Shown here: piece after piece, positions 10,363 to 20,119 of the stretch
How positions within the stretch are numbered: position 1 is the first letter of the stretch
Layout: each line of letters starts with the position of its first letter
From: Rhodoluna sp.
GTDB taxonomy: Bacteria > Actinomycetota > Actinomycetes > Actinomycetales > Microbacteriaceae
Direction: 5' to 3'
Assembly: GCA_016462375.1 (NCBI GenBank)
Contig: JAEMTJ010000005.1
Location: 4,529-39,019, forward strand
Length of the DNA stretch: 34,491 nt
Program-made: the position numbers and the translations under genes
The notes under the pieces: model-generated
The model's database searches: none
Seen by the model: the letters and a program-made list of their open reading frames with translations, nothing else
Told to the model about the DNA's origin: nothing

Positions 10363-12012
10363 GTGTCTGCAAGTAATGAATACACCCCAGCTGATTACCA
10401 GCACCGTGATCGTATTGCGGTTAGGCGTGCTTTGCTATCGGTGAGCGATAAGACCGGTTTGCTAGAGCTAGCTAAGGTATTGGCTGAACATGAGGTTGAA
10501 ATCGTTTCGACTGGTTCAACTGCAGCCACTATTAGAGATGCTGGTATCTCGGTAACCGATGTTTCCGCTGTTACCGGTTTTGCTGAGGCCCTTGACGGTC
10601 GAGTCAAGACATTGCACCCGAACATCCATGCTGGATTACTAGCCGATCTTCGTTTGACTGACCATCAGCGGCAGTTAAGAGAACTTGCTATTGAACCTTT
10701 TGAGTTAGTAGTTGTAAACCTGTATCCATTTGCGAAGACCGTCGCCGGTGGCGCTAAAGGCGATGCTGTTGTTGAGCAGATCGATGTCGGCGGACCGGCA
10801 ATGGTTAGAGGCTCTGCAAAGAACTTTGCCAACGTTGCTGTTGTTGTCGATCCGGCAAAGTATTCAGAAATAATTGCAGCGCTAGTTGAAGGTGGAACTA
10901 CCTTGAACCAGAGACGCGAACTTGCCTCGGAGGCTTTTACTCACACTTCAAGATACGACAGCGCTGTGGCGAGCTGGTTTGTTTCAGAAGTTGAGGCAAG
11001 AGCGCTACCGAATCAGACTATTGAAACATCTCATAAGAACCCTGGCTTTCCGCAGAGCATTGAGATTGAAGCAACCCTGTTGAATGTGCTGCGCTACGGT
11101 GAGAATGCGCATCAGGCTGCAGCGCTCTATCGCAATGGTGCACCTAGTGCCGTCGCCGGTGTTGCTCAGGCTAAACAACATGCCGGTAAAGAGATGTCCT
11201 ATAACAACTATGTTGATGCCGACGCTGCAGTCAGAACTGCATACGACTTTGATGAGCCAGCGGTAGCGATTATCAAGCACGCTAACCCCTGCGGTATAGC
11301 CATTGCACCCAAGGATGCCATTGACCCTATTGCCGAAGCACACTCAGCTGCTTATCTATGTGATCAGCTAAGCGCTTTTGGAGGCGTTGTAGCGGCTAAC
11401 CGCACCGTAACCATGGCTATGGCCCAGAACCTAATGGAGATTTTTACTGAAGTTCTGATTGCCCCCGGCTATGAGTTAGAAGCGCTGCGGTTGTTGATTG
11501 AGCGCAAGAAGAACATGAGGATTCTAGAACTACCAAGAAACTACTCGAGAGAATCTCACGAACTGAGACAGGTCTCTGGCGGTTTCCTAGTGCAGGAACC
11601 AGATAACTATAAGAACTTCTCATCATCAAACTGGAAGTTGGTGTCCGGACCAAGGCCTGATGATGCCACCATGAAAGATCTTGAGTTTGCTTGGCGTGCA
11701 GTGAGATCAGTTAAATCAAATGCAATTCTGCTGGCTAAGGATGGTGCCTCAATTGGTGTTGGTATGGGTCAGGTAAACAGAGTTGATGCTTGCAAACTTG
11801 CAGTAGATCGAGGAATCATCCGTGTGGTGGGATCAGTTGCTGCCAGTGATGCGTTCTTCCCATTCCCAGATGGACTGGAGATTCTAATTAATAACAAAGT
11901 AAAGGCTGTTGTTCAGCCTGGTGGATCAGTTAGAGATGAAGAAGTAATCGCAGTTGCAAAGGCAGCTAATCTCACCATGTTCTTTACCGGTGAGCGTCAC
12001 TTCTACCACTAA
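10363..12012 (+). CDS. purH: Bifunctional AICAR formyltransferase / IMP cyclohydrolase
   Basis: Catalyses the last two steps to IMP. The N-terminal MGS-like IMP cyclohydrolase domain has [22 protein letters not shown] and [15 protein letters not shown]. The AICAR transformylase domain has [21 protein letters not shown], the catalytic IKHANPCG and the C-terminus FTGERHFYH. The length of 549 residues is slightly above the usual 510-530 because of a roughly 20-residue N-terminal extension ([16 protein letters not shown]), common in Actinobacteria. The start is GTG 10363 with AGAGGAAT upstream. This enzyme consumes ZMP (AICAR), whose triphosphate is the ligand of the riboswitch class seen at 21.04 kb. 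Confidence 0.96.
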   Translation: MSASNEYTPADYQHRDRIAVRRALLSVSDKTGLLELAKVLAEHEVEIVSTGSTAATIRDAGISVTDVSAVTGFAEALDGRVKTLHPNIHAGLLADLRLTDHQRQLRELAIEPFELVVVNLYPFAKTVAGGAKGDAVVEQIDVGGPAMVRGSAKNFANVAVVVDPAKYSEIIAALVEGGTTLNQRRELASEAFTHTSRYDSAVASWFVSEVEARALPNQTIETSHKNPGFPQSIEIEATLLNVLRYGENAHQAAALYRNGAPSAVAGVAQAKQHAGKEMSYNNYVDADAAVRTAYDFDEPAVAIIKHANPCGIAIAPKDAIDPIAEAHSAAYLCDQLSAFGGVVAANRTVTMAMAQNLMEIFTEVLIAPGYELEALRLLIERKKNMRILELPRNYSRESHELRQVSGGFLVQEPDNYKNFSSSNWKLVSGPRPDDATMKDLEFAWRAVRSVKSNAILLAKDGASIGVGMGQVNRVDACKLAVDRGIIRVVGSVAASDAFFPFPDGLEILINNKVKAVVQPGGSVRDEEVIAVAKAANLTMFFTGERHFYH

Positions 12013-12965
12013 AGGTTAGATATATCTGCTTGCTTTGATCTAACGGCTTCGGCAGCAATCTTTAAGGCTTCTAGTTCAGCTGCATCAAGAGGTGTTTCAA
12101 CTACTTTCTTGATTCCACCCTTACCAAGCTGAGCTTCAACACCTAGGTAAACACCAGAGATTCCAAACTCACCATCAACCCATGCACAAACAGGGAATAC
12201 CGCACCTGAATCTTCATGAACTGCTTTAGCCATCCGAGCAACAGCAGCAGAAGGTGCATAGTAAGCAGAACCGGTCTTTAGCAGGGCTACAATTTCTGCT
12301 CCACCGTTACGAGTCTTTTCAACTAGGTCAGCAATTGCTTCCGTAGTTAAAACTTCAATCAGCGGTTTGCCATTAACTGTTGAAACTGAAGGAACTGGAA
12401 CCATGGTCTCACCGTGGGAACCAAGAGTCAGAGTCTTTACATTTCCTACATCTGCTCCAGTTGCCTCAGCAACGAAGTTGGTAAAGCGAGCGGTGTCTAG
12501 CACTCCGGCTTGACCGATTACTCGTTCCTTAGGGAACCCTGAAGCCTTCTGCGTTAGAGCAGTCATCTCATCCAGCGGGTTAGAAACTACCAAGATAACT
12601 GCGTTCGGAGCGTGCTTAGCGATGTTCTTAGCAACACCGCCGACAATACCTGCGTTGACTTCTAGCAGGTCCATGCGGCTCATGCCAGGTTTACGAGGAA
12701 GACCTGCTGTGATGATCACGATGTCGCTGTCCGCAATAGCTTCATAGCCAGCACCGTCGGGGCTGGTGGTAGCACCAATTACCTTGGTCTCATAGCCTTC
12801 AATTGAGCGTGATTGGTTGATGTCCAAGGCAACGCCTTCAGGCTTACCTTCGATGATGTCAGTTAGGACAACTGTGTCGAAGATGTCATAGGCGGCTAGA
12901 CGCTGCGCTGTTGTGGTTCCGTAGAAACCTGAACCGATTACTGAGACTTTACCGTGGCGTGACAT
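12009..12965 (-). CDS. mdh: Malate dehydrogenase, LDH-like type
   Basis: NAD-dependent oxidation of malate to oxaloacetate in the TCA cycle. The 318-residue protein has an N-terminal Rossmann motif GSGFYG, an acidic residue after the second strand (LTDIIEG) that favours NAD, the substrate loop PRKPGMSR with the arginine typical of MDH rather than [22 protein letters not shown] and the catalytic histidine in GSHGETMVP. It belongs to the LDH-like (type 3) branch. The track start at 13052 adds 29 residues; ATG 12965 is preferred because AAGGAG (12975-12980) lies 9 nt before it. The stop codon overlaps that of convergent purH. Confidence 0.94.
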   Translation of the reverse strand: MSRHGKVSVIGSGFYGTTTAQRLAAYDIFDTVVLTDIIEGKPEGVALDINQSRSIEGYETKVIGATTSPDGAGYEAIADSDIVIITAGLPRKPGMSRMDLLEVNAGIVGGVAKNIAKHAPNAVILVVSNPLDEMTALTQKASGFPKERVIGQAGVLDTARFTNFVAEATGADVGNVKTLTLGSHGETMVPVPSVSTVNGKPLIEVLTTEAIADLVEKTRNGGAEIVALLKTGSAYYAPSAAVARMAKAVHEDSGAVFPVCAWVDGEFGISGVYLGVEAQLGKGGIKKVVETPLDAAELEALKIAAEAVRSKQADISNL

Positions 12966-13039
12966 GCTCATTAGCTCCTTGTGGGATGAATTTGGGTGTT
13001 TAGACGGATATAGCCTAACGCTTCCCGATAGACTGAAAG

Positions 13040-13055
13040 GCTTTGTGAACAAAGC
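13040..13055. repeat. Palindrome between mdh and the ABC exporter
   Basis: GCTTTG-TGAA-CAAAGC is a perfect 6-bp inverted repeat in the divergent intergenic region, 75 nt from the mdh ATG and 30 nt from the exporter ATG. A TTGTGA inside it could serve as a -35 for the exporter. It may be an operator; the binding protein is unknown. Confidence 0.4.
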
Positions 13056-13084
13056 TCAAATTTTAATTTTAGGTATCGAAGAAG

Positions 13085-14857
13085 ATGAAAAAACTAGGCA
13101 CCGTTGGCACGCTCCTGAGGATATTTCCCTATGCGAAAAGTGCCCTACCCAGAGTGATTCTCGGCACCGTTGCCGCCATCCTGGGGCACATGTTCGCACT
13201 GGCGATTCCGCAGTTCCTAAAGGACTTGATTAACGACCTCCAAGATAACCCAAGCTTCACAATGTTGGTCTGGGCGGTGGTTGCTGTTTTGGGAATGGGA
13301 CTACTTGAAGCCATTATGGTGCTGTTACGCAGATGGCTAGTGCTTACCCCCGGCACACATGTTGAGGCGGGGCTTAGAAAGACTCTTTATGCAAAGCTGC
13401 AAGATCTTCCCGTAGCGTTCCACGATAAGTGGCCAAGCGGCCAGTTACTCTCTCGTGTCACCGGAGATTTGAGCATGATCAGACGCTGGCTGTCTTTCGG
13501 TCTGGTGCTTTTGGTTGCCAACCTATTCACCATCGTGGTTGGTTTTGTGGTGCTCTATTCATTCAACTGGATTTTAGCAACGGTGTTTTTTGTGATGATG
13601 AGCCCACTTTGGGTTTTAGGTTTTAGATTCGAGAAGGATTACCACGACACTGCCAGACTGAGCCAAGACCAAGCCGGAGATCTAGCAACAGCAGTTGAAG
13701 AAAGTGTGCACGGTGTCCGAGTTCTGAAAGCATTCGGTCGTGGCGCTTTCATGACAAATAAGTTTGCCCAGGATGCATTGAAGCTTCGCACAACAGAACT
13801 AAAGAAAGCCAAGATGGTTTCCAGACTCTGGTTCTTCTTCTCTACGATTCCTGATTTTGCTCTAGGCCTTTGTCTGATCATCGGTGTTTGGCAGATTGTT
13901 GAAGGAGATATCACTGCCGGTGTTCTAGGCGCATTTATTCTGACCACCCGTGTCTTGCACTGGCCCATCGACTCGATCGGTTTCCTTTTATCGATGACTA
14001 TTGATGCCAGAACTGCTGTTGAGCGTTTCTTTGAAGTTATCGACACCAAGGTAGACATATCAGACCCAGAAGAACCAAAACAGATTGCTGAATCCAAAGG
14101 GCACTTGGTGTTTGAGAATGTGCACTTTAGATATGCCGATGCTCCCGAAGATCAACCAGATCTACTCAACGGCATCAACCTCGAAATTCAACCTGGAGAA
14201 TCTGTTGCTCTTATTGGAATTACCGGTTCTGGTAAGACCTCGTTGACTGCACTAGCAACCAGACTCTACGAAGTCACCTCTGGTTCGATAAAGCTAGATG
14301 GCATCGACATCAGAGACCTAACTAGAGAGGACCTGAGAGCTCACGTTGCCATGGCATTCGAAGATGCCACTCTGTTCTCAGATTCAGTTAGCTCAAACGT
14401 GCTTCTGGGAAGGCCTAACAGCACTAAGGAAGAGCTAGATCAGGCTATGAATATTGCTCAGGCAGGATTTGCCTATGAGCTACCAGATGGGCTTGATACC
14501 AAGATTGGTGAAGAAGGACTATCCCTATCTGGCGGGCAACGTCAGCGACTAGCGCTAGCTAGAGCAGTTGCTGCTCAACCATCGGTGCTTGTCCTCGATG
14601 ATCCGCTATCAGCGCTAGATGTTGATACCGAAGCGATGGTGGAAGAAGCTCTGAGAACAGTGCTAAAGGCAACTACGGCACTTATTGTGGCTCACCGACC
14701 TTCAACTGTTCAGTTAGCTGACCGAGTTGCCCTATTGCAGGAGGGCAAGATTGTCGCTATCGGAAAACACAGCGACCTCTTGGTTTCTAATGAACACTAC
14801 CGCTACGTGATTAGCAGCCTCGATGCTGCCGGAAAAATGATTGAGGTGAACAACTGA
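13085..14857 (+). CDS. ABC exporter half-transporter, degenerate-site subunit
   Basis: A 590-residue type IV (MsbA/TM287-like) half-transporter: six transmembrane helices over about residues 20-320, then a nucleotide-binding domain. Walker A is GITGSGKTS (about 377) and the signature LSGGQRQR is intact (about 482). The residue after Walker B, normally the catalytic glutamate, is aspartate (VLVLDDPLSALD), and the Q-loop reads MAFEDATLF, with E in place of Q. Such changes mark the degenerate-site partner of heterodimeric exporters. The next gene overlaps its stop (TGATG) and encodes the matching half. The substrate cannot be told from the sequence; lipids or drugs are usual for the family. Confidence 0.9.
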   Translation: MKKLGTVGTLLRIFPYAKSALPRVILGTVAAILGHMFALAIPQFLKDLINDLQDNPSFTMLVWAVVAVLGMGLLEAIMVLLRRWLVLTPGTHVEAGLRKTLYAKLQDLPVAFHDKWPSGQLLSRVTGDLSMIRRWLSFGLVLLVANLFTIVVGFVVLYSFNWILATVFFVMMSPLWVLGFRFEKDYHDTARLSQDQAGDLATAVEESVHGVRVLKAFGRGAFMTNKFAQDALKLRTTELKKAKMVSRLWFFFSTIPDFALGLCLIIGVWQIVEGDITAGVLGAFILTTRVLHWPIDSIGFLLSMTIDARTAVERFFEVIDTKVDISDPEEPKQIAESKGHLVFENVHFRYADAPEDQPDLLNGINLEIQPGESVALIGITGSGKTSLTALATRLYEVTSGSIKLDGIDIRDLTREDLRAHVAMAFEDATLFSDSVSSNVLLGRPNSTKEELDQAMNIAQAGFAYELPDGLDTKIGEEGLSLSGGQRQRLALARAVAAQPSVLVLDDPLSALDVDTEAMVEEALRTVLKATTALIVAHRPSTVQLADRVALLQEGKIVAIGKHSDLLVSNEHYRYVISSLDAAGKMIEVNN

Positions 14858-16662
14858 TGAGTATGTATGGCGTAAAAGACGAAGAGAAGATTCACCTAAA
14901 CAAAGAAGAACAAAAGCGCATTAGAGCTAGATCGATGAAGCTGCTGGGCGAGATCATCCGCCCAGTTCGAAACAGATTGTTTATAAGCTTGGCCTTGGTT
15001 ATCACAAGCCAAGCGCTCAGAGTTTCCGGCCCTTTCCTGATTGCCTTGATTATCGACAGTGGAGTTCCAGCGGCGAAGTCTGGAGACTGGAACCTGCTGT
15101 ATTGGCTTGTTGGCGGCTATGTTTTAGCTTCACTGTTTGCAGGTATCACCATTGCCTTCTTCCTTCGCTTTGCAGCAAGGGTAAACCAGGACATCATGTT
15201 TGGCTTGCGAAAGCGACTATTTTCTCACACTCAGAAGCTCTCTATTGAGTTCCATGAAACATACACATCAGGTCGCGTTATTGCCAGACAGACATCGGAC
15301 ATGGATTCGCTAAAAGAACTGCTCGATTCTGGTGGTAATGAAATGATTGCCGGTCTCCTTTTCATGACTTTCACTGCTGTAGCGCTGGTCACCGTTGATG
15401 CAACATCTTTCTTGATTATGCTCGTCTCTTTTATTCCTTTGTTCTTCCTAACCCGCTGGTTCCAGGTCAATACCAGAGTTAACTACCGTAAGACTCGTGT
15501 GGCATCTGCCAAGTTAATCGTCCACTTCGTTGAGACCATGACCGGTATCCGTGCAGTGAAGGCTTTCCGCAAGGAGAAGAGAAACGAAGAAACCTATAAG
15601 GGTTTGGTTGAAGATTATCGTTCGGTGAACGCTAAGGTTATTCAACTTTTCGGTATCTATGATCCGGGTTTGATCATGATTGGAAACATCACAGTTGCCT
15701 TCGTATTATTCTGGGGTGGTTGGCGAGTCATGCAGGGAGATCTGGGTATCGGAGTATTGATTTCTTGTATTTTGTATGCAAGAAGTTTTTATGAGCCAAT
15801 GGAAAACATTGCGATGTTCTATAACTCGTATCAGTCGGCTAATTCAGCTTTGGAGAAGATCTCTGGTGTTCTAGAAGAAGAACCTTCGGTGCATCAGGCG
15901 CAAAACCCAACTCCTCTTGCTCCAAAGAAGGGGCACCTGCAGTTCTCTAACGTTGAGTTTGCTTATTCCAACGGCAAGGTTGTCTTACCTAGATTTGACT
16001 TGAATATTCCTGCTGGTCAAACTATCGCCCTGGTTGGCACAACCGGTGCTGGTAAATCAACCATGGCGAAACTGATCTCTCGTTTCTATGACCCAAGCTC
16101 TGGTTCTGTTGAACTTGATGGGGTAAACCTAAAGGAACTATCTGATGATGATCTACGCACAGCAATCGTGCTGGTGACCCAAGAGGCTTACCTGTTCAGT
16201 GGCTCAGTTGCTGAGAACATCTCGCTTGGTAAACCAGGTGCATCTCTTGAAGAGATTCATAATGCAGCAAAGGCAGTCGGTGCGCATGAGTTTATCCTGA
16301 GCCTGCCTAGCGGTTATGACACCGATGTGAATAAGCGTGGTGGAAGAGTGTCAGCAGGTCAGCGACAGCTAATCTCCTTCGCGAGAGCATTTATCGCTGA
16401 CCCAACGGTTCTGATCTTGGACGAGGCAACCAGCTCTTTGGATATCCCAGGTGAACGCATGGTGCAGAGGGGTCTGCAGACCCTGTTGGCTGGTAGAACA
16501 GCGATTATCATTGCCCACAGGCTCTCAACCGTCTCTATCGCTAACCGAGTGATAGTTATGGAACATGGCCGGATGATTGAAGACGATACCCCAGCTGCAC
16601 TTATTGCAGGAACGGGTAAGTTCTCCAAGATGCACAAGGCATGGCGAGATTCTCTCGTCTAG
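14857..16662 (+). CDS. ABC exporter half-transporter, catalytic subunit
   Basis: A 601-residue partner of the preceding gene, with six transmembrane helices (about residues 35-330) and a nucleotide-binding domain. Walker [10 protein letters not shown] (about 393), Q-loop [10 protein letters not shown] and Walker B with catalytic glutamate [11 protein letters not shown] (about 518) are intact, but the ABC signature is VSAGQRQ instead of LSGGQ. Paired with the other half, its good Walker motifs meet the intact LSGGQ of the partner (one working ATP site), while the weak signature meets the partner's D-for-E Walker B (one degenerate site). The overlapping start ensures a 1:1 ratio. The gene ends 41 nt before icd. 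Confidence 0.9.
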   Translation: MSMYGVKDEEKIHLNKEEQKRIRARSMKLLGEIIRPVRNRLFISLALVITSQALRVSGPFLIALIIDSGVPAAKSGDWNLLYWLVGGYVLASLFAGITIAFFLRFAARVNQDIMFGLRKRLFSHTQKLSIEFHETYTSGRVIARQTSDMDSLKELLDSGGNEMIAGLLFMTFTAVALVTVDATSFLIMLVSFIPLFFLTRWFQVNTRVNYRKTRVASAKLIVHFVETMTGIRAVKAFRKEKRNEETYKGLVEDYRSVNAKVIQLFGIYDPGLIMIGNITVAFVLFWGGWRVMQGDLGIGVLISCILYARSFYEPMENIAMFYNSYQSANSALEKISGVLEEEPSVHQAQNPTPLAPKKGHLQFSNVEFAYSNGKVVLPRFDLNIPAGQTIALVGTTGAGKSTMAKLISRFYDPSSGSVELDGVNLKELSDDDLRTAIVLVTQEAYLFSGSVAENISLGKPGASLEEIHNAAKAVGAHEFILSLPSGYDTDVNKRGGRVSAGQRQLISFARAFIADPTVLILDEATSSLDIPGERMVQRGLQTLLAGRTAIIIAHRLSTVSIANRVIVMEHGRMIEDDTPAALIAGTGKFSKMHKAWRDSLV

Positions 16663-16703
16663 GCTATAGGTATTCAATCTCCTCTAAAACAGAAGGCACC
16701 GCT

Positions 16704-17921
16704 ATGGAAAAAATCAAGGTAGTCGGCAAAGTAGTTGAGCTTGACGGCGACGAGATGACTCGCATCATCTGGCAGAACATCAAAGACTCTTTGATCTTGC
16801 CTTTTTTAGATGTTGACCTTGAATACTATGACCTATCGATTGAGCACAGGGATGCTACCGATGACCAGGTCACCATTGATGCAGCTAACGCAATCAAGAC
16901 TCACGGTGTTGGTGTTAAGTGCGCAACTATTACTCCCGATGAAGCGCGGGTTACCGAGTTCAGCTTGAAGAAGATGTGGAAATCTCCTAACGGAACTATC
17001 CGTAACATCCTTGACGGTGTTGTCTTCCGTGAGCCAATCATTATTTCTAACGTGCCAAGACTTGTTCCTGGCTGGACTAAGCCAATCATCATTGGTCGTC
17101 ACGCTCACGGCGACCAATATAAGGCAACCGACTTCAAAGTGCCAGGGGCAGGACGAGTCACCATGACTTGGGCTCCAGCGGATGGGACAGAACCAACCAC
17201 GTTCACTATTGCTGACTATCCAGAGCAAGGTGGGGTAGCGATGGGTATGTATAACTACATGGACTCAATTCGTGACTTTGCTAGAGCATCTTTCAACTAT
17301 GGACTTTCGAGAAACTACCCGGTTTACCTTTCAACTAAGAACACCATCTTGAAGGCTTACGATGGTGCATTCAAGGACGCATTCCAGGAAGTGTTTGACG
17401 CAGAATATAAGTCAAAGTTTGATTCTGCTGGTTTGACCTATGAGCATCGCTTAATTGATGACATGGTTGCTGCTGCATTGAAGTGGGAAGGCGGCTACGT
17501 TTGGGCATGTAAGAACTATGACGGTGACGTCCAATCAGACACAGTTGCTCAAGGTTTTGGTTCTCTTGGACTTATGACTTCGGTGCTAACTACTCCTGAT
17601 GGTAAGACCTGTCTTGCTGAAGCTGCACACGGAACTGTTACCCGTCACTACCGTGACTGGCAAGCAGGTAAGAAGACCTCAACTAACCCGATTGCTTCTA
17701 TTTACGCTTGGACTAGAGCGCTTATGCACAGAGCAAAGCTAGACAACACCCCAGAGGTTCTAAGATTTGCTGAGACTCTAGAAGATGTGGTTATTAAGAC
17801 TGTTGAAGCTGGGAACATGACTAAGGATCTATCAGCTCTGGTAGGTCACGGTCAGGCTTTCCAAACCACCGATGAATTTATGGCAACACTTGCAGAGAAC
17901 CTAAAGGCAAGACTTAGCTAA
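16704..17921 (+). CDS. icd: NADP-dependent isocitrate dehydrogenase
   Basis: Oxidative decarboxylation of isocitrate to 2-oxoglutarate with NADPH production. The 405 residues match the dimeric 'eukaryotic-like' (type II) [16 protein letters not shown] near the N-terminus, [19 protein letters not shown] for substrate binding, [14 protein letters not shown] with the metal-binding aspartates, and [13 protein letters not shown], the NADP-binding loop. The track start at 16641 lies in the previous gene; ATG 16704 gives the standard MEKIKV start with AGAAGG upstream. The hairpin and T-run at 17955-17989 fit its terminator. Confidence 0.96.
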   Translation: MEKIKVVGKVVELDGDEMTRIIWQNIKDSLILPFLDVDLEYYDLSIEHRDATDDQVTIDAANAIKTHGVGVKCATITPDEARVTEFSLKKMWKSPNGTIRNILDGVVFREPIIISNVPRLVPGWTKPIIIGRHAHGDQYKATDFKVPGAGRVTMTWAPADGTEPTTFTIADYPEQGGVAMGMYNYMDSIRDFARASFNYGLSRNYPVYLSTKNTILKAYDGAFKDAFQEVFDAEYKSKFDSAGLTYEHRLIDDMVAAALKWEGGYVWACKNYDGDVQSDTVAQGFGSLGLMTSVLTTPDGKTCLAEAAHGTVTRHYRDWQAGKKTSTNPIASIYAWTRALMHRAKLDNTPEVLRFAETLEDVVIKTVEAGNMTKDLSALVGHGQAFQTTDEFMATLAENLKARLS

Positions 17922-17932
17922 TTGTGAATAAC

Positions 17933-17949
17933 GGCAAGTAATACTTGCC
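17933..17949. repeat. 17-bp palindrome downstream of icd / upstream of surface protein
   Basis: GGCAAGTA-A-TACTTGCC has perfect 8-bp arms around one base. There is no T-run after it, so it looks more like a protein-binding operator than a terminator. It lies 43 nt before the ATG of the glycine-rich surface protein. Confidence 0.5.
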
Positions 17950-17954
17950 TGTGT

Positions 17955-17989
17955 AAAACTCCAGCAGGATTTGTGTTGGAGTTTTATCT
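17955..17989 (+). terminator. Hairpin with T-run between icd and surface protein
   Basis: AAAACTCCAGCA and TGTTGGAGTTTT form a 12-bp stem (one G-T pair) with a 7-nt loop, running into TTTTATCTTT. It is a good intrinsic terminator for icd. It ends only a few bases before the next ATG (17992), so it could also act as an attenuator or mRNA 5' stem for that gene. Confidence 0.7.
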
Positions 17990-17991
17990 TT

Positions 17992-20100
17992 ATGGGCATG
18001 TATAAACATAAAAAATCTAACTGGCTAAAACCAATCTTGGTTGCCAGTGCATTCTCGGTAATTATCGGTGTTCTAGTCGTGCCAGAGGTTTACGCTCAGG
18101 CCACTACTCCAACACCAGCTTGTAATGCTAGTAAAACTAGCTGTACAGTAACCTTCCCTTACTCAGGTGACTATTACGTTTGGGCACCACCAGCAGATGT
18201 CAGAACTATGTCGGCAGTAATAGCAGGAGCTCAAGGTGGCCGCAGTGGTGGTAACGGTGCTAAAACAACGGCTAACTTCAAGACCATTCCTACTGGCAGC
18301 CTATACATCTATGTCGGTGGACAAGGTTCTTCCGGTAACGCTGCCGCTGGTGGTTATAACGGAGGAGGCACTGCTGGCTCTGGTCACGGCGATGAAGGTT
18401 CGGGTGGAGGGGCGACGGACATTAGAACCAGCACACTGATTGCAGACCGGTTCGCAGTAGCCGGTGGTGGTGGTGGAACCGGTGGTTGGATAGCTGGTGC
18501 TGGAGGCTCTGCAGGAGGAACCACTGCTAGCGCTGGTGGCAATGGCCAGGGTCTAGGTGGAGGAGGAGGAACTCCTAGCGCTGGAGGTGCAGGCGGTGTT
18601 TCATTCGGAACACAAACAACTAATGGCACAGCGGGATCTCTGGGCCAAGGTGGTTCTGGAGGTTCGGCTAACACACCGGGAACCATGGTTGCCGGTGGTG
18701 GCGGTGGCGGCGGCGGTTACTTCGGCGGCGGTGGTGGTGGAGCTGACACTGATCCTGTTGGAGTAGACGGTGGCGGTGGCGGTGGTGGTTCTAGCTACGT
18801 GAATTCAACAAAGCTAAACACAGTGTCCTACTACACAGCTTTCCAAGCAGGTAATGGTCAAGCAAGCATCACATACAACCTTGGTCCTGCAGTGACATCT
18901 TTCACTGCACCGGTTTCGCCTAGCAATGCCGCAACGCCGATATTTAACATCTCTTTTGGGCAAAGCGTCACAGGGCTTACTGCTGATGACTTTACGATTT
19001 CAGGAACAGCAGTTGGCTGTTATGTTTCAACGTTGACTGGATCTGGTGCAAACTATGCGGCAACAGTTAATGGCTGTGCAGATGGCACCATAATTCTTAC
19101 TCTGAAAGCTGACACTGTCACAGGTAACGCGATTGGACCAGTAAGGCCAGTGTCCACTAGTTCAATCATTCTTGACAGAACCGTTCCTGAGATAAACACA
19201 CTTACCAAGCAAACAAGCTCCAATAGCTTGCTGGTTTATAAAGCCAGTTTCACAGAACCTGTCACTGGTCTAGCTGCCGATAATGCTGACTGGTTAGTTA
19301 AAGGTGATGGCTGCAGCATTCAATCCATGACCGGTAGTGGCAGTGATTATGTGATTACTATTGCTAACTGCCTCGATGGACATCTGGCCGGTCTAGTTCT
19401 TAATACAGCTTCGGTAGTGGATGCTGCAGGAAATATCGGCCCATCTCTGGCTAACCAAACTAATTCAACCAAGATTGATACCACTGCTCCAGTGGTGCAT
19501 GTCTTTGATGTGACTGAGCCAGGGGCAGCAGGAACACCAACTTGGGTATTTGATAGCGAAGAGCCTGTAACAGGCATGACCGAAAGTAACTTTAGTTTCT
19601 CTGGAACAGCGCAGTCTTGTTTAAAGAACTACTCTGTCCTTCGTTCAGGACTCGGTTGGCAGGTAACTCTCGTTGGTTGTGGAGTTGGAACCACCCAGTT
19701 AATCCTTGGTGCTAATACCCTTACCGACACATCGGGTAACACTGGTCCGCTGGTAGCGCTTGCTTCGAATGTAGTGACAATCACCTCGGATGAAATTGTT
19801 AATCAGAGTGTCACTCCAACTACTCCAACCGGATCTCAGGTTGATGTGCCTAAGGTGATTAATACTCCAGTCGGAGAGAAGGCTGTTCCACAAACCAATC
19901 CAAAGAATGAAATCACAGATGTGACTTTGGCTGCACCTGAACCAGTAGCCAAGGATTTAGAGAAACAGGGTCAAGAGAAGATGGTTATCACGCAAGCACA
20001 GCAGCAGTCATTCTTGGTAGCTCTGGGACTGTCTGCGGTTGCTTTATTGTTGGCCTCGGTAGTCGCTGGGTCACAGCTGCGTTCCAGAAGAAGGCGCTAG
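17992..20100 (+). CDS. Secreted glycine-rich, Ig-like repeat protein with C-terminal membrane anchor
   Basis: About 702 residues. A signal peptide (KHKKSNW, a hydrophobic core, then VYA-QA) is followed by a short Cys-containing segment and a glycine-rich domain of roughly 220 residues, resembling the Gly_rich family of surface proteins, with GGGGGGGG runs. Three Ig-like repeats of about 100 residues follow, each with a cysteine pair about 20 residues apart (GCYVS...NGC, GCSIQ...ANC, SCLKN...VGC) and motifs such as EPVTGL. A linker leads to one C-terminal helix (LVALGLSAVALLLASVVAG) ending in RSRRRR, without LPXTG. An envelope structural or adhesive role is inferred; no function is proven. I start at ATG 17992 (or 17998), because TTG 17971 lies inside the terminator hairpin. 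Its base composition is locally GC-rich. Confidence 0.8.
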   Translation: MGMYKHKKSNWLKPILVASAFSVIIGVLVVPEVYAQATTPTPACNASKTSCTVTFPYSGDYYVWAPPADVRTMSAVIAGAQGGRSGGNGAKTTANFKTIPTGSLYIYVGGQGSSGNAAAGGYNGGGTAGSGHGDEGSGGGATDIRTSTLIADRFAVAGGGGGTGGWIAGAGGSAGGTTASAGGNGQGLGGGGGTPSAGGAGGVSFGTQTTNGTAGSLGQGGSGGSANTPGTMVAGGGGGGGGYFGGGGGGADTDPVGVDGGGGGGGSSYVNSTKLNTVSYYTAFQAGNGQASITYNLGPAVTSFTAPVSPSNAATPIFNISFGQSVTGLTADDFTISGTAVGCYVSTLTGSGANYAATVNGCADGTIILTLKADTVTGNAIGPVRPVSTSSIILDRTVPEINTLTKQTSSNSLLVYKASFTEPVTGLAADNADWLVKGDGCSIQSMTGSGSDYVITIANCLDGHLAGLVLNTASVVDAAGNIGPSLANQTNSTKIDTTAPVVHVFDVTEPGAAGTPTWVFDSEEPVTGMTESNFSFSGTAQSCLKNYSVLRSGLGWQVTLVGCGVGTTQLILGANTLTDTSGNTGPLVALASNVVTITSDEIVNQSVTPTTPTGSQVDVPKVINTPVGEKAVPQTNPKNEITDVTLAAPEPVAKDLEKQGQEKMVITQAQQQSFLVALGLSAVALLLASVVAGSQLRSRRRR

Positions 20101-20119
20101 AGGCTTGAAGGCCCTCGTT

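Noticed and set aside
12966-13052. Longer N-terminus for mdh
   Set aside because: The extra residues do not fit the Rossmann-fold start, and AAGGAG is spaced correctly only for ATG 12965.
13639-14097. 152-aa minus-strand ORF inside the first ABC subunit
   Set aside because: Fully contained in a clear gene, with no recognisable motif and an amino-acid mix typical of antisense translation.
17971-17991. TTG 17971 as start of the surface protein
   Set aside because: It lies inside the terminator hairpin and adds MCWSFIF before a normal signal peptide; ATG 17992 or 17998 is better.
18384-18686. Antisense Pro-rich ORF in the glycine-rich gene
   Set aside because: Gly codons (GGN) read as Pro (CCN) on the other strand; it is a shadow with no start signal.
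18450-18800. Gly-rich repeats as a tandem DNA repeat or CRISPR-like array
   Set aside because: The repetition is only GGN-codon bias in a coding frame; there is no constant repeat unit or spacer pattern.
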